Source: Diacronema lutheri (Eukaryota > Haptophyta > Pavlovophyceae > Pavlovales > Pavlovaceae). From it: a stretch of DNA of 64,000 nucleotides. Below the pieces are notes generated by a model. It was not told the origin of the DNA and made no database searches. It worked only from the letters and a program-made list of their open reading frames with translations. Shown here piece by piece: positions 47,525 to 58,678 of the stretch (positions are counted from its first letter, which is position 1; every line of letters begins with the position of its first letter). The translations under genes were made by a program, and so were the position numbers. The DNA is taken from contig JAGTXO010000002.1 of NCBI GenBank assembly GCA_019448385.1, forward strand, positions 682,001 through 746,000. Reading direction: 5' to 3'.

Positions 47525-49661
47525 TCACAGCTTGTCGAGCGTGGGGATACCAAGGATTGCGAGCACGAGCCGCAGCGTGTGTGCCGTGACCGTGCACAAC
47601 GCTATGCGCGATTCGCGCAGCTCGGCCGAGGGCGCGCCGTTGACTGGGCAGCTCTCGTAAAACTGGTTGAATTTGCCGCTCAGCTCAAAGGCGTAGTCGC
47701 ACAGACGGTGTGGCAGAAGGTCGTGCTCAACCTGCGCATGCGGGTGCGCGTGGCCGAGGGGTGCGGCGCGATGTGTTCCTCTGGCCGAGGGGTGCGGCAC
47801 GCACTGCCCAGCGCCGCGCGCGGCGGCGTCGCGCGCACACCTGATCGACAACCTCAGCAAGCCGCACGAGGTGCATCGCGAGCGCCTTCTCCTCCGGTGT
47901 GCCAAGTAAGATGCGCACCGCTCCTGTAGCACGGGGCGCGCTCTCGCGCGTGCCGGCGCGCGCCTTGCGCTGGATGCCGGCGATGCGCGCGTACGCGTAG
48001 AGCATGTACGGCGCGGTGTTCCCCGTGAGCGCGAGCATCTTGGCGTACGAGAACTTGTAGTTGGAGTTCCGGTTGAGCGACAGGTCGGCATACTTGACCG
48101 CCGAGATGCCGATCGTCGATGCGAGCGCATCCACGTCGATCTGCTCGGCGGGATCGGCATTGTCGGCGGCGCTTGGCCCGGCTGCGGCCTGGCGCTCGGC
48201 CTGGCGCGCGAGCAGATCGTCCCGGGCGATACGCACGGCTTCGGCGAGCAGATCGGCAAGCCGCACCGTGTCGCCCGAGCGTGTCTTGAACTTTTTGCCG
48301 TCCTCGCCAAGCACAAGCCCGAAGGGGACGTGCTCGAGCGACACGCCGTCGGGCACGAGGTGCGCGCGGCGCGCGGCGGCAAAGACCTGCGCAAAGTGGA
48401 GTGACTGGCCCGCATCGGTCACGTACAGCACGCGCTCCGCTTTCTCCTCCGTCGCGCGGTGCACGATCGCCGCGAGATCGGTCGTCGAGTACATGTAACC
48501 GCCGTCCGACTTGACGACAATCAAGGGGGGTGGGCCGGCCTGCGCGTCCGCGCCCGGCTGCGCGCCCTCGGGGAAGACGACGCGCGCGCCTTCCGAGGTG
48601 ACAAGCACGCCCGCCTCGTCCAGCCGACGTACCACCTCCTCCAGCCCGCCGTTGTAAAACGACTCGCCGCGCTCGGTGAGCCGCTCGTCGACGCCGAGCG
48701 TTTGATAGATGAGGCCAAACTCGGCTCGCGACTTTTCGCACAGCCCGCGCCACGCGGCGAGGCACGCGGGATCGCCGGCCTGCAGCGCGACGACGGCGGC
48801 GCGCGAAGCGGATTGGAAGACCTCGTCCTCGTCAAACCGCTTCTTCGCCTGCTTATAGAAGCTGACGAGGTCGGAGATGCCGAGCCCGTCGAGCCGCGCG
48901 GCGCCACCCGTCGTTTCGAGCGCTGCGGGAGCCACCTCGCGCAAATAGGTGATGAGCATGCCGAACTGGGTGCCCCAATCGCCGACATGATTAAGGCGCA
49001 CCACCAAATGCCCTTGCAACTCGAGCAGCCTCGCGAGCGCGTCGCCGATCACCGTCGAGCGCAGGTGTCCCACGTGCATCTCCTTGGCAATGTTGGGCGA
49101 CGAGTAGTCGACGACGATGCGCTGCGCGCGCTTGAGCGGCAGCGCGAGACGGACAGGGTCGGCGAGGGCGACGGCGAGGCGTGATGCGAGCGCGTCCTCG
49201 CGCACGCGCAGGTTGAGAAAGCCCGGACCGGCGATCTCGGGCGCCTCGCACACGTCGGCGAGCTGCGCGGCCGCAACGAGCCGCACAGCCACGTCGCGAG
49301 GCGGCTTCCCGACGCGCTTGCCGAGCGACATGGCCGCGTTGCACTGGTAATCGCCAAACGCGGCTTTCGTCGCAGGCGTGACGAGTGGGTCGACGTCGCG
49401 ATACTCCTCGCCAAACTCGGCGACAATCGCGCGGCGCATCGCCACCTCCAGCCACACCTTCACATTGCGTGCGTCCGCGGCGGCCGCGGCCAGCGGCGTC
49501 GAAGTGGCGCTTGCAAGCGGCCGCGCGCGTGGCGCGCGCGCAATACGGCTCGCTGACCGCAGCGCGAGCGCTGCGGGCGGAGAGCCGATGTTCACCACCG
49601 CCGTGGCGAGCGACACGAGGCTCGTGATCGTGCCGATTATGCCGCCGCGAGGCTTCATCAT
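47525..49661 (-). CDS. RARS: Arginyl-tRNA synthetase, probably organellar
   Basis: Exons are 49661-47841 and 47731-47525 (675 residues). The 109-bp intron is phase 0 and joins VVDQ to VEHDLLPHRLCDYAFELSGK. Class I features are the HIGH-type motif in SSPNIAKEMHVGHLRSTVIG and NHVGDWGTQFGML, SDGGYMYSTTDLAA and, in place of KMSKS, GEDGKKFKTRSGD, as in eukaryotic and many bacterial ArgRS. C-terminal anticodon-binding helices include FSYAKMLALTGNTAPYMLYA. The ~65-residue extension (hydrophobic ITSLVSLATAVVNIG, then Arg/Ala/Ser-rich) looks like organelle targeting, perhaps bipartite plastid, so it may serve plastid or mitochondrion as well as cytosol. It is head-to-head with the Nemp-type gene, 45 bp apart. 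Confidence 0.96.
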
Positions 49662-49706
49662 GAAAGGACTCTGCGAGCCCCCAACTTGCTGTAGCGTATC
49701 ACTAGT
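49662..49706. promoter_or_regulatory. Shared 45-bp divergent start region
   Basis: Only 45 bp separate the ATGs of arginyl-tRNA synthetase and the Nemp-type gene. The stretch is relatively A/T-rich (GTATCACTAGTATGG). Confidence 0.45.
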
Positions 49707-50927
49707 ATGGGGGCAAAACCGCCCAAAACGCAGTCGACTCGTCCGAGCGGGATGCGGTTGGCCGCGTTGCTCGCGCTCGCGTCGAGCTTCTCACGCTCGG
49801 CCTGCGCGGACCAGCGCGCGGTGATGCTACGCGCGGGCGAGCAGCAGCTGCTCGCGTTCACGTCCGCCGTTGACGAGCGCAGCGGCGAGCCGCTCGTCAC
49901 GCGCGTCTGCTATACGGGTGCGCCGCTGTTCCACGTCGGCCTTGCGTGGCACCGCGCGGAGCTCCACTTCACATCGAGCGCCGACGCCGCGCTCTTCGAA
50001 TTCGACCCGGCGCAGGATGATTCGCGCTTGGCGCTGCTGCGCGCCCTTCTCAGCCTCGCCATTCCCGCGCCGACCGGCACGCCGCTCGCGCATTGGCAGA
50101 GTTTCTCGCCGTACGGCACGAGCTGCGTCGCGATGCGCGCGCTCGCGCCGGCGGGCGCGCAGCAGGTTGAGGTGCGCGCAAGCAGGCGCTTTGTCTGGTG
50201 GCTGCCACTCCTCCTCTTCCTCGGCCTTGCCCTCCTCTTTCGCGCGTCCGCCCTCAGCATGCGGGACGAGACGTACTATGCGACCGGCATCTCCGCGGGC
50301 GTGCTCCTCAGCGTGCTCCTCATCGGCTGGTTCGTCGTGGGCAGGCTCGTGCAGCGGCCATGGCCGCGGGCGCTTGCTTTGCTCGCGCTCGCCACAGGCT
50401 ACGTCCGCTCGCTCTACGACGCGCTCGCGCACAGTACCGAAGCGTTTTTCGTGCGCTTCCATCGCTGGTTCGTCGCGTACGTCGCGGCATTCGCGATGCT
50501 CGGGCTCGCGCTTGTCCACCGCTCGGTGAGCAGCGAGCGCGGCGTGCCAATGTGGTGGCGCGACGTCACGCGCTGGGCGCTTTGGCTGCTCGGCTTGGCG
50601 CTCGTCCTCTGCTCGACCTACTCCTTTGCGCTCGCAGCGACTTGCGCGCTACTCGCCGCGCTCGGCAGCACGACGCTCGCAATGCTGCCCGCGGAGCTAC
50701 GCACCGCGGTGTGGGCGGCGCTCTTTGAGACGAAGCCCGCGCCTCGGCCGGCGAGCACGTTCCTCGCCCGTGGTCGCTGGATGTCTGAGGACGAGTACGT
50801 GGCGCAGGGCGCTATCGAGACGGACCGCGCGCTCCGAGAGCTGCACGCGAGCCCCGCCTTCCAGCAGTGGATTTTCACAAACCACTGCCGCATCCGGCTC
50901 GACAGGCACGATTCGCCGTGCGAATGA
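49707..50927 (+). CDS. NEMP1: Nemp/TMEM194-type nuclear envelope protein
   Basis: Single exon, 406 residues. A signal peptide (MRLAALLALASSFSRSACAD) is followed by a ~130-residue lumenal beta-rich domain and five closely spaced TM helices: WWLPLLLFLGLALLFRASAL, ISAGVLLSVLLIGWFVVGRL, then three more to ~330. The first pair carries the family's LS.....YY..G...G pattern (ALSMRDETYYATGISAGVLL). The C-terminal nucleoplasmic tail, RWMSEDEYVAQGAIETDRAL, ELHASPAFQQWIFTNHCRI, matches the conserved Nemp/TMEM194 tail. In animals and plants these proteins stiffen the inner nuclear membrane and matter in germ cells. I am confident of the family; the local role is inferred. Confidence 0.85.
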   Translation: MGAKPPKTQSTRPSGMRLAALLALASSFSRSACADQRAVMLRAGEQQLLAFTSAVDERSGEPLVTRVCYTGAPLFHVGLAWHRAELHFTSSADAALFEFDPAQDDSRLALLRALLSLAIPAPTGTPLAHWQSFSPYGTSCVAMRALAPAGAQQVEVRASRRFVWWLPLLLFLGLALLFRASALSMRDETYYATGISAGVLLSVLLIGWFVVGRLVQRPWPRALALLALATGYVRSLYDALAHSTEAFFVRFHRWFVAYVAAFAMLGLALVHRSVSSERGVPMWWRDVTRWALWLLGLALVLCSTYSFALAATCALLAALGSTTLAMLPAELRTAVWAALFETKPAPRPASTFLARGRWMSEDEYVAQGAIETDRALRELHASPAFQQWIFTNHCRIRLDRHDSPCE

Positions 50928-51150
50928 CGGTGTGTGTACAAAGCGTACAGTGGGGGGAGAGCGTACACGGGGCCGAGGGTCATGTGCAGTGTGCAGAAGG
51001 TCAGCCTGCTGAGCGAGGCGCTCCGGGGAAAGCGCGTCCTGTGCGCTGCACGTGCGCACTGCGTCCCGCAGCGCCAGGCTGTGTAGGAGGTAGCGACGGT
51101 GGCAGGAGGGGGGAGGAGGGGGGCCAGGGCCCCCCCTCCTCCCCCCTCCT

Positions 51151-51174
51151 GGGGGGGGGGGGGGGGGGGGGGGG
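51151..51174. repeat. G homopolymer, 24 bases
   Basis: Three bases downstream (gene sense) of the stop codon of the M11 peptidase, flanked by a further C/G-rich purine-pyrimidine stretch at 51095-51150. Confidence 0.95.
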
Positions 51175-51177
51175 CAT

Positions 51178-53080
51178 CTAGCCGACGGGCGTGCACGCAC
51201 GGCGCAGCGGGCGCCACCGGCAGTGACGCAGGTTGCGGCAGCGGACGCGACTAGTAACGGCGCGGCACGCCGGGCGGCGGTGCGGCTGCGGCCGCGGCGC
51301 AGGTGCAGCGATCGGCCCGCCGGAGCCCCCGATGCGCAGCTGCACGCGCACCGTCGGAGCGGCCTTCGGCACGCTCGCAGGAGCAATGGCTGTGATGTGG
51401 TTGGAAGAGCCGAACGTGCGCGAAGCGCCCGCGGTCGTCAGGAACGCGAGGTGCGACGCGGTCACGAGTCCGGCCGAGCGATGAGAGACCTGGATGGCGC
51501 CACACCAGCCCGACGGCGCCGGGAGATCGTAGCCTGTGCATGCGCGGTAGGCCACATACCACGAGCGGCTGCCGTCTCGGATCTCGGCGCCCCACACCGC
51601 GCCGTCGGGGAGGGTGTTTAGGTTGGGATCGGCAAGCTGCAGCTCGGTTGAGCCCGAGCTCCCCAGGTGCATCGACGCGGGAAGCCCGGGAAGCCAATTG
51701 AACATGTGGCTGCGCGCCGAGCGCGGCGGGCGCGCGCCGCGTGCGCGACACGTCAAGCGCGCGCATGCGGAAGGTGCCCGAGGAGACCGCACGCACGTTC
51801 GCGCGCGGCTGGGCGCAACAGGGCGGAGCGTGCGCATGCAGCACGCATGCAGCACGCATGCAGCACGCATGCATGCGCCGCATGGCATGCGCCACATGCT
51901 TGCATGCCGCCACATGCTTGCATGCCGTATGCATGCATCCGGCGCGCGCGCGCGCGCGCGCGCGTCACCGGTGCGCCATGTTGAGCGTCGTCGACTGCAG
52001 GTACATGGTAGCGCCCATCGTGCTCGACTGGTCGTCGTACGCGCCCTGCCCCTCGATGCCCGAGTGCCCAAAGCCCACGTTGTGGCCAAGCTCGTGCGCC
52101 ACGATCATCGCGGCATCGTCGCGCAGGCCTGAGCGGGGGCAGGTGCCGGCGAGCACAAACTTGCCCGGTTGGCTCCCGACGGCGACGGCGCAGTGCTTTG
52201 GCAGGAAGGCGACGACATGGTCGTACGAGTCGAGGTTGAAGCCCTTGGATGCCGACGCCGCCCTGATCGCGACCCAGATGGCGGGCCAGTTGCAAAAGTC
52301 TGCGGGCCAGTTGCGGACGAGCGGGAGGAGGACCTCGGCGCTCTGCCGCTCGTCGAGCGATACGGCGCCGCGCGAGAAGGAGCGGAGATGGTCGGAGACC
52401 GTATACAGGCACGACGCGGAGGAGCGGCATGCCGACCTGGACGACCACGGTGACGGGCCGACGCGAAAGCCCACTCCCTTCCACATGAGGTCGCGGACGG
52501 CATCAACTGAGCAGCTCCACTTGTGCACGTTGCCGTTGCCCGCGTCCGCCGCGCCGACGATCACGCTCAAGACCTTCTTGACGCCGTGCGCGGAGGTGCG
52601 GTCGACAAAGCCGGCGCCGCCGTCGGCGCTAGCCACCATGTCGAGCTGCTCGAACGTGCTCTCGTCCGACACAACGGTCATGCCGGAGGGCTTGAGCACG
52701 GCCCGCGCCAGACCGAGCGAGCGGACGACAGTGTCGTGCATGCGAGCGCTTTCCGCCAACGGCGTCGTGCCGTTGGTGGCGTCGACGCGAGCGAGCATGC
52801 CGGCCTTGACGTCGGCGATGTCGCCCATCAGCTCCGTGTCGAGCACCACGCAGCCGGCATCGATCTCGTCGTGGTCCGCCTCCGGCGGGCAGCACAGCCA
52901 GACGTGCGCGTGCGCGTGGGAGGCGTTCGCGGTGGACGCCCCTGTCGAGTTGCCCGCGTCCGAATCCTCGAGCTCGATCGACAACTGCTTGAGGCGGCAT
53001 TCGACGGGCGCGGAGGAGTTGAGCGCGTGCACCGCCGGCGAGAGGAGGAGCGCGCCGAGGGCGAGGGCGACTTTCGACAT
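51178..53080 (-). CDS. Gametolysin-like M11 metallopeptidase, secreted
   Basis: Exons are 53080-51969 and 51709-51178 (547 residues); the 259-bp intron splits codon CG|C. ATG 53080 opens a signal peptide (VALALGALLLSPAVHALNSS). A prodomain-like region is followed by the catalytic zinc site AHELGHNVGFGHSG (HExxHxxGxxH). Downstream, DQSSTMGATM carries the Met-turn of metzincins, and exon 2 starts HMFNWLPG, like the family's FN..Q...LGW. Gametolysin/autolysin enzymes digest cell-wall or matrix glycoproteins in algae. The last ~60 residues are Pro/Arg/Ala-rich. The intron is full of GCATGC-type repeats (51835-51945). Confidence 0.88.
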
Positions 53081-53288
53081 CGCGCGAGGAGCTATGCAGC
53101 GTTGGCAGAGGTTTGCGCAAAAATAGGCCGCGCGCCCACTTTTCGCTGCGACTGCATGCATCCCACAACGTGGACCGTCAGGACCGTCCAGACGGGCCCT
53201 TTTGCATCCCAGGTGTCAGCAACCCAGACTTCAGCGCCGCGCCGCACACGACCTCCCTGAGCGTTGATGAAGGTCGCCGCACCGTGCG

Positions 53289-55786
53289 TCACGCGCCGTT
53301 CGTCGCTTCGACTTCTTGCTCCGCGCCCTCTTCGGCCTCGTCGTCAAACGGATCGCCGCTCTGCATCGCGTCGGCTGCCGCTGGATGCATCGACTCCTCG
53401 GGCGTGCTGAGCGAGATCTTGTCAAACATGCGCGAAAAGATCGCCTTCTCCTTTTTCCGGTGCGCCTCGGCCTTGTCCTTGATCAGCTTGAGCTCCTCGC
53501 GCGCGTCGCGATTGGTCGCGTCGAGCTTGAGCACCTGAGCACGGCAGGGCGCCGCAAAGCGATGTGGCACATGGGAGCAGCGGTCAGGCGCACACGGCGC
53601 ATTGCCACTGTGCGCACCCTAGACGCATGCGCTACCGCGCCCCACCGTCGCGCGGCGCGCAATGCACGCGCGGCGCGCGCCTTGAGAAGGTCGGCCTTGG
53701 CCTCGGCAAGGTTGCCCATCCTTGAGTGCGCCTGCCCGCGCCGAAGGAAGCCCTTCGCCGACTCTGCATCGATCGAGAGCGCCTTGGTCGCTTGGTCGAG
53801 CGCGAGCTGCGGCTCGTCAAGCTTGAGGTGGCAGGTCGCCTTGTTGAGGAGGCACTGCACGCGCATCTTGTTCACCTCGGGCCGGACCGTCTGCTCGTCG
53901 AAGAGGTCCTCGTGGTCCTGCACAACGGAGATGGACTTCTCGTACTTTGGCAGCGCCTGCATGAAGCGGCCCTGCGCGAAGAGCTTGTTGCCCTGCTCCT
54001 TCTTGCGCTTCTGCATGGACAGCCGCTCATCGGCCGCGAGGTCCCACTCATCCTTCGCCTTGTCGAAGGAGACGAGCTCGAGCAGCACGACGAGCGGCTC
54101 GCCGACTGCGGACTCGGGCACGCCGCGCGAGCCGGCGAGCGCGGGCGTGTAGCCCCACGACGGCGGCACGGCAAGCTCGGCCTTGGAACCCTTGGCCATG
54201 TCCTTGATCGCCATCTCGACGGCGGGCAGCATCACATCATCGTCGATCACAAACTCGAACGGCTCGCCACCCGTCGAGTCCTCAAGCGGCGGAGGCGCGT
54301 TGCCGTTCGTCGCGGCGCTCGCGAGGCGCACCGTCACGTGTGCGCGCACCGTCGCGCCGTCATTCGGCCTCTCGTAGCTGCCATCGCCGCCGTCGAGCAC
54401 CTTGGTGCGAACCTCGTCGTTGGTTTTGGGCACGACCTTCACCTCCGCCCAATTGAGCAGCTCGATATCAAACACGGAGCCGTCGGCAGCGTCGCCCGAC
54501 CAATCGGCAGACGCGTGGAAGTGCGCGAGCTCGTGCCGCTTCATCCCGCGCACGTGCTCGAAGACGCGCGGCAGGCCCGCCGCTGCCTCCTGTCCAAGCG
54601 TGAAGACGAGCGGCTCGCCGTCGCGCGTCGAGCGCACCACGCTCCCGTCCGCGCGCGTGTGCGTGTAGTGTACGTGCAGCTCCCAGCCGACGTGCGGAGT
54701 CATCCAGCCGTCGCCCTTGTTCATCGTCTTCTTAGTCAGCGTGCCCGGCCCGTCCTTGGCGAGCTCGTCGACCGGGTAGACGTCGAGCACCTGCACCGAC
54801 ATGTCGAGCGCGCTGTCGGCTGGCACGCCGAGCGTGGGCTCGCCCGCAGCGCCGTACGCGGCCTCGGCGGCAATCGCGACCTCGTAGCGCGACTTCGCGT
54901 GCACGCTGCCGAGGATCTGTCCAAGGAATGGCGGATAGCCCGCGCGCGCATTCCCCTCGTCGTCACCCATCACGAATGGCGTCGAAGACTTGCTGCCGTC
55001 CGCAGCCTTGACGACCTTGCCGTCCGACAGCCGCAGCTCGTACGCCACTGCGCGGAGGTGGGCGGACGCGCGGGCCGAGGCGCGAGCGTGCGCGCAAAGG
55101 TGGTGTCGCATGAGTGGGCAAGGACCGCTCAGCAGCGCCGGCGGCCACACGTGCAACGTGCCCGCTCGGGCGCGCTGGATCGGCCGGGAGCCCAAGGTGG
55201 GGCAACAGCGCGGGCGCACGCACCAAACACCTCGCTGTGCGGCTCAATGGCCTCCCACGTCTTGGCGTCCTCGACGCACTTCACCTTAATCAGCCCGTCG
55301 CGCAGCGTATCGACCTTGAAGTAGTCAACCAGCTCGACCTCGTACAGGCAAACCGCGCCGGCTGGCACGCCTTTGGCGTCGTCGCCCGACTCGCCGAACG
55401 CAACGGCGGGCTGGAGGGTGAGCAGCGAGCGCTCGCCCTTGAGGAAGGTGCGCAGCGCCTTGCACACGCCGACCGGAACGGGGCATCCCTCACCCTCCGG
55501 GTGCAGCGCAAATGCGACCGGCGACTCGGCGTGCGCCGCGTCGAACGGCGCGTCGGCGCCCTGGACCGTCGCCGTGTACTTGACGACCACCTCGTACGGC
55601 GCGGTCGGGTTGTCGTAGCCCTTCCCCGGCTTGATGAGCTTCTTGAGGCACTCGCCCTTCCCGCGCGAGATGTCGCGCTCCTCGCCGATCATGTTCTCGC
55701 CCATGTGAGACACGACGTCCTCCTCGACGTCAAAGTCGTCCATCTCCATCCCGCCCATCCCGCCCATCCCGCCCATCCCACCCATC

Positions 55787-55842
<56 letters not shown>

Positions 55843-55991
55843 ACCCATGCCACCCATCATGCCGCCCATGCCGCCCATGCCGCCCATCATGCCGCCCATG
55901 CCGCCCATGCCGCCGCCGCCGAACCCACCGCCCATCGGGTCCGCGGGCGCAGGCGTGTCGTCATCAGAGAGGTCCAAGTCCTCGGCACGAA
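53289..55991 (-). CDS. FKBP-type immunophilin with TPR repeats
   Basis: Exons are 55991-55224, 55047-53681 and 53534-53289. Intron 1 (176 bp) splits G|TG to give SEVFVAYELRLSDGKVV; intron 2 (146 bp) is GC-AG (AAG|GCGCGC) and gives ADLLKVLKLDATNRD, as in FKBP4/5. The order is an acidic start, a Gly-Gly-Met repeat, three or four FKBP-like domains (GKGYDNPTAPYEVVVKYTAT; VGWELHVHYTHTRADGSVVR; GSKAELAVPPSWGYTPALAG), then TPRs (KEQGNKLFAQGRFMQALPKY; NKATCHLKLDEPQLALDQAT) and a charged tail. The TPR part should bind HSP90. Key aromatic residues of the isomerase pocket are patchy, so chaperone function is likelier than catalysis. The acceptor at 55992-55994 shows that an upstream first exon exists but I could not fix it; the first in-frame ATG is 55935. 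Confidence 0.85.
55744..55915. repeat. 9-bp repeat coding Gly-Gly-Met
   Basis: About 18 copies of CATGCCGCC and close variants; on the - strand it encodes GGM/GGMM repeats in the immunophilin. Confidence 0.93.
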
Positions 55992-56308
55992 CTGCGCGCA
56001 AGGAGGGTGAGGCGGAGCGGTGGGGACGACGCGCCGTTGCGCGTGAGCACGAGAGCGTGCGCGCGCGCTCGCGTGCGGCTGTGGCGATGCCATCAATCGT
56101 CCGCGCGCGCGCCTTTGCTGAAGGTCTGTCGCGATGCCATCGATCGTCCGATGCGTCTGGACTCCGCGGGGACTGGCGAACAATATTTATATGGGGGGGT
56201 CGCAGCGCGGGAACGCAAACTGTTGGCTCGAGTGCCGGAGAAGGACCCCATCAAAGCCAGGCGGACGGTCCGGAACGGTTGCGCGGCGCGCGCACCCGCT
56301 CGCGCGCC

Positions 56309-58338
56309 ATGAACGACGCGCCCGACTATTTTAGCGTGGGTGCTATTATGCCCGGCGCCTCGTCCTCTCCGTTCATGCCAGCGTCTCCGGCGCGCGCGGG
56401 CTCAAGCCCGGCGGCCAACGGCGCGCTAGTCAATGCGCGCGCGGGCTGCGGTGGCGGCGGCGGCGGCAGTGGCGGCTGCGCGGACAACGGCTTTGCGGAT
56501 GGCACACAATCCTTCCAGGATCTCGACATCTCGCCGCCCGCGCGGGTGCGCCGCCCAATTCGCTCACTCGCCGCGCGCGCTGGCCGGTCGGTGCTCCCTC
56601 GGGCAGGGCGCGGCCCGCGCGCGCGCCGGCGCTCGCGGGCGCGTGCTGGACGCAGATGTGGCGCGCCGCTGCGCGCGCGCGCGCGCAATCCGCCCATCCA
56701 TCGCTCGCCCCGCGACGCGCTGCGCGCGCGGCCGCGCCGCGCAGGACCGCACGCCGTCGGGCGCCGGCACGGCGGAAGCCGATGGCCCTTTCCACGTGAC
56801 GGTCACCGAGCCGGCGCGGCAGGGCGAGGGGATGCACGCGTACATCGCGTACAAGGTGACGACACGCACATCGCTGCCGCAGTATTCCGCCGCCGAGTTC
56901 CACGTGAGCCGCCGCTTCCGCGATTTTGACTGGCTGTTTACGCAGCTGGTGGGCAAGTGGCCGGGCCTCATCATCCCGCCGCTGCCCGAGAAGCCGATCG
57001 TCGGAAAGGTCTCAGGCGCGGATTTCACGCCCGAGTTCGTCGAGGGTCGGCGAAAGCATCTGGAGACGTTTGTGCGCCGCGTCACCTCCCACGTCGAGCT
57101 CCACCATGCCGAGGCGCTGCAGGTCTTCCTCGAGGCGAGCGATGAAGCGTTTGACGCGGCCAAGGCGGCGAGCAGGGCGCACGCCGGCCAGCCGGGCCGA
57201 TGGGGCCAGCTGCTCACCGACGGCTGGCACGGGTTGCGCTCGTGGTCGGGCAAGTCGCTCGGCATGTCCACCGCCGCCCTTCCCGACGGCGGCGTCGGCG
57301 ACCGCCAGTGCGACGAGCTGCGTGCGTACGTGTCGCGGCTCGAGAGCCAGCTGGGCGCTCTCCACCGCTCGGCCGAGCGGCTCGCAAAGCGGCACCGCTC
57401 CGAGGCGGCGGGGATGACGGAAGTCGGCGCGGCATTCGCGCAGCTCGGCGCGAACGGCGACGAGGACTGGCCCAAGCCGCTCGCCTCGCAGCTCTCGCAC
57501 CTGGGCGTGACGTCGGACCTCGCGGCGCGCGCGCTGAGCGAGCAAGCCGACGCGGAGTGCGAGTCGCTCGAGGAGCCGCTGCGCGACGTGCTGCGCAGGC
57601 TGCACCAGTGCCGGCAGGCGCTCTCGACGCGTGAGCACGCCTACCACGCGTGGCAGAGCGCGATCGCCACGCTCGACGCGCGCCGCTCCAAGGCGGCCAA
57701 GGCGATCGGTGCTGAGGCCACGGACGGCAAGGCGCAGCAGATGGAGCTCGAGCTGGGCGAGGGCGAGGCGGCCGTCAGGCAGGCGCACGCCGAGTACGAC
57801 CAGATCAAGGAGCGCACCAACCGCGAGGTCGCGCGATTTCAGGAGGTACTCATGCGCCGCCGCGTGCGGGGGGGGGGGGGGGGGGCGCCCCCCCGCTCAG
57901 CAGCTCACGCGACACCCGCGCGCACGCCGGTTGCCCGTCTTCGCGCGCCCTACGCGTGTGGCGATGTGCGCCCGCGGCGGCGTCCGGTGCGCGCAGGAGG
58001 TGATGCACGACGTGAAGGCGCTCCTCGCCACGTTTGTGCGGCTGCAGGCCAACAGCTGCAATCGAGTGAGTGCTCGTGACACGCGACTTGCCGCGCACTG
58101 CACGCGCGCACGACGTGCGCTGCGCTTCGCGCGCGTGCGCGCGAGCCACTCTGTGCACCTCGGCTGAGCCACCCACTGCTCGCACCACCGCAGCCATCGC
58201 GTTGGCTGTGCGCCGTTACCTCTCGCGCGCGCCGTGCGCTCGTCCGCTTGCGTGCGACTCGTGGCGCGCGCGCAGGAGCACGGCGTGTGGTCGCAGCTCC
58301 TGCCGCGCTTCGAGGCGACGGTCAGCAAGCAGAGATGA
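56309..58338 (+). CDS. VPS5: SNX1/2-type sorting nexin, PX-BAR
   Basis: Four exons, 56309-56545, 56745-57845, 57997-58065 and 58276-58338 (489 residues), all phase 0. The PX domain (HVTVTEPARQGEGMHAYIAY, VSRRFRDFDWLFTQLVGKW, PGLIIPPLPEKPIVGKV, RRKHLETFVRRVTSH) should bind PI3P. A BAR-type helical region follows (residues ~250-480), ending in the last exon with WSQLLPRFEA, as in the SNX1/2/Vps5 WE.FLPE block. Such proteins form the membrane-bending part of retromer on endosomes. The N-terminus is unordered with a Gly run. The acceptor of exon 3 could also be three bases later (58000). Intron 2 carries an 18-base G run just after its donor. Confidence 0.93.
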
Positions 58339-58678
58339 CTGCAGGCAGGGACAGCGGAAGGCTGCGGCTCGCTGCGAGCACGACGGCACGTCGGCGGGAC
58401 GGCGCGAAAGAGCGTCACGAGCAATCATCGGCACGTTCGCCAAATCAAAACGTGCGCTCGCGTCGCCGCGCAGTGCCCATGGCCCACCGGCGTCGGCTCA
58501 GCACTGCTGTCTCAAAGCGCCGAGCAATGGACGCGCGACGCGATGACTTCTCGGGGAGCTGTCGCGCGCAGTGCCAGAAGGCCCTCAGTGCCACCAGCCG
58601 AGTCAGTGAGGAGTGATCCACAAGTCAAGTGCGGGGCTGGTAGCGGACGAGACGCCCGAGGTCGTGCGCGCGCAGGCG
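58339..58678. other. Gap, possible 5' region of IGBP1-like gene
   Basis: No gene is seen. The sequence immediately before ATG 58679 (gtgcgcgcgcag|GCG) is a good acceptor, so an upstream exon of the next gene may lie here. Confidence 0.4.

Noticed and set aside
57997-57999. Exon 3 of the sorting nexin starting at 58000
   Set aside because: Both acceptors keep the frame; CAG at 57994-57996 is the stronger, so 57997 was chosen, with the other noted.
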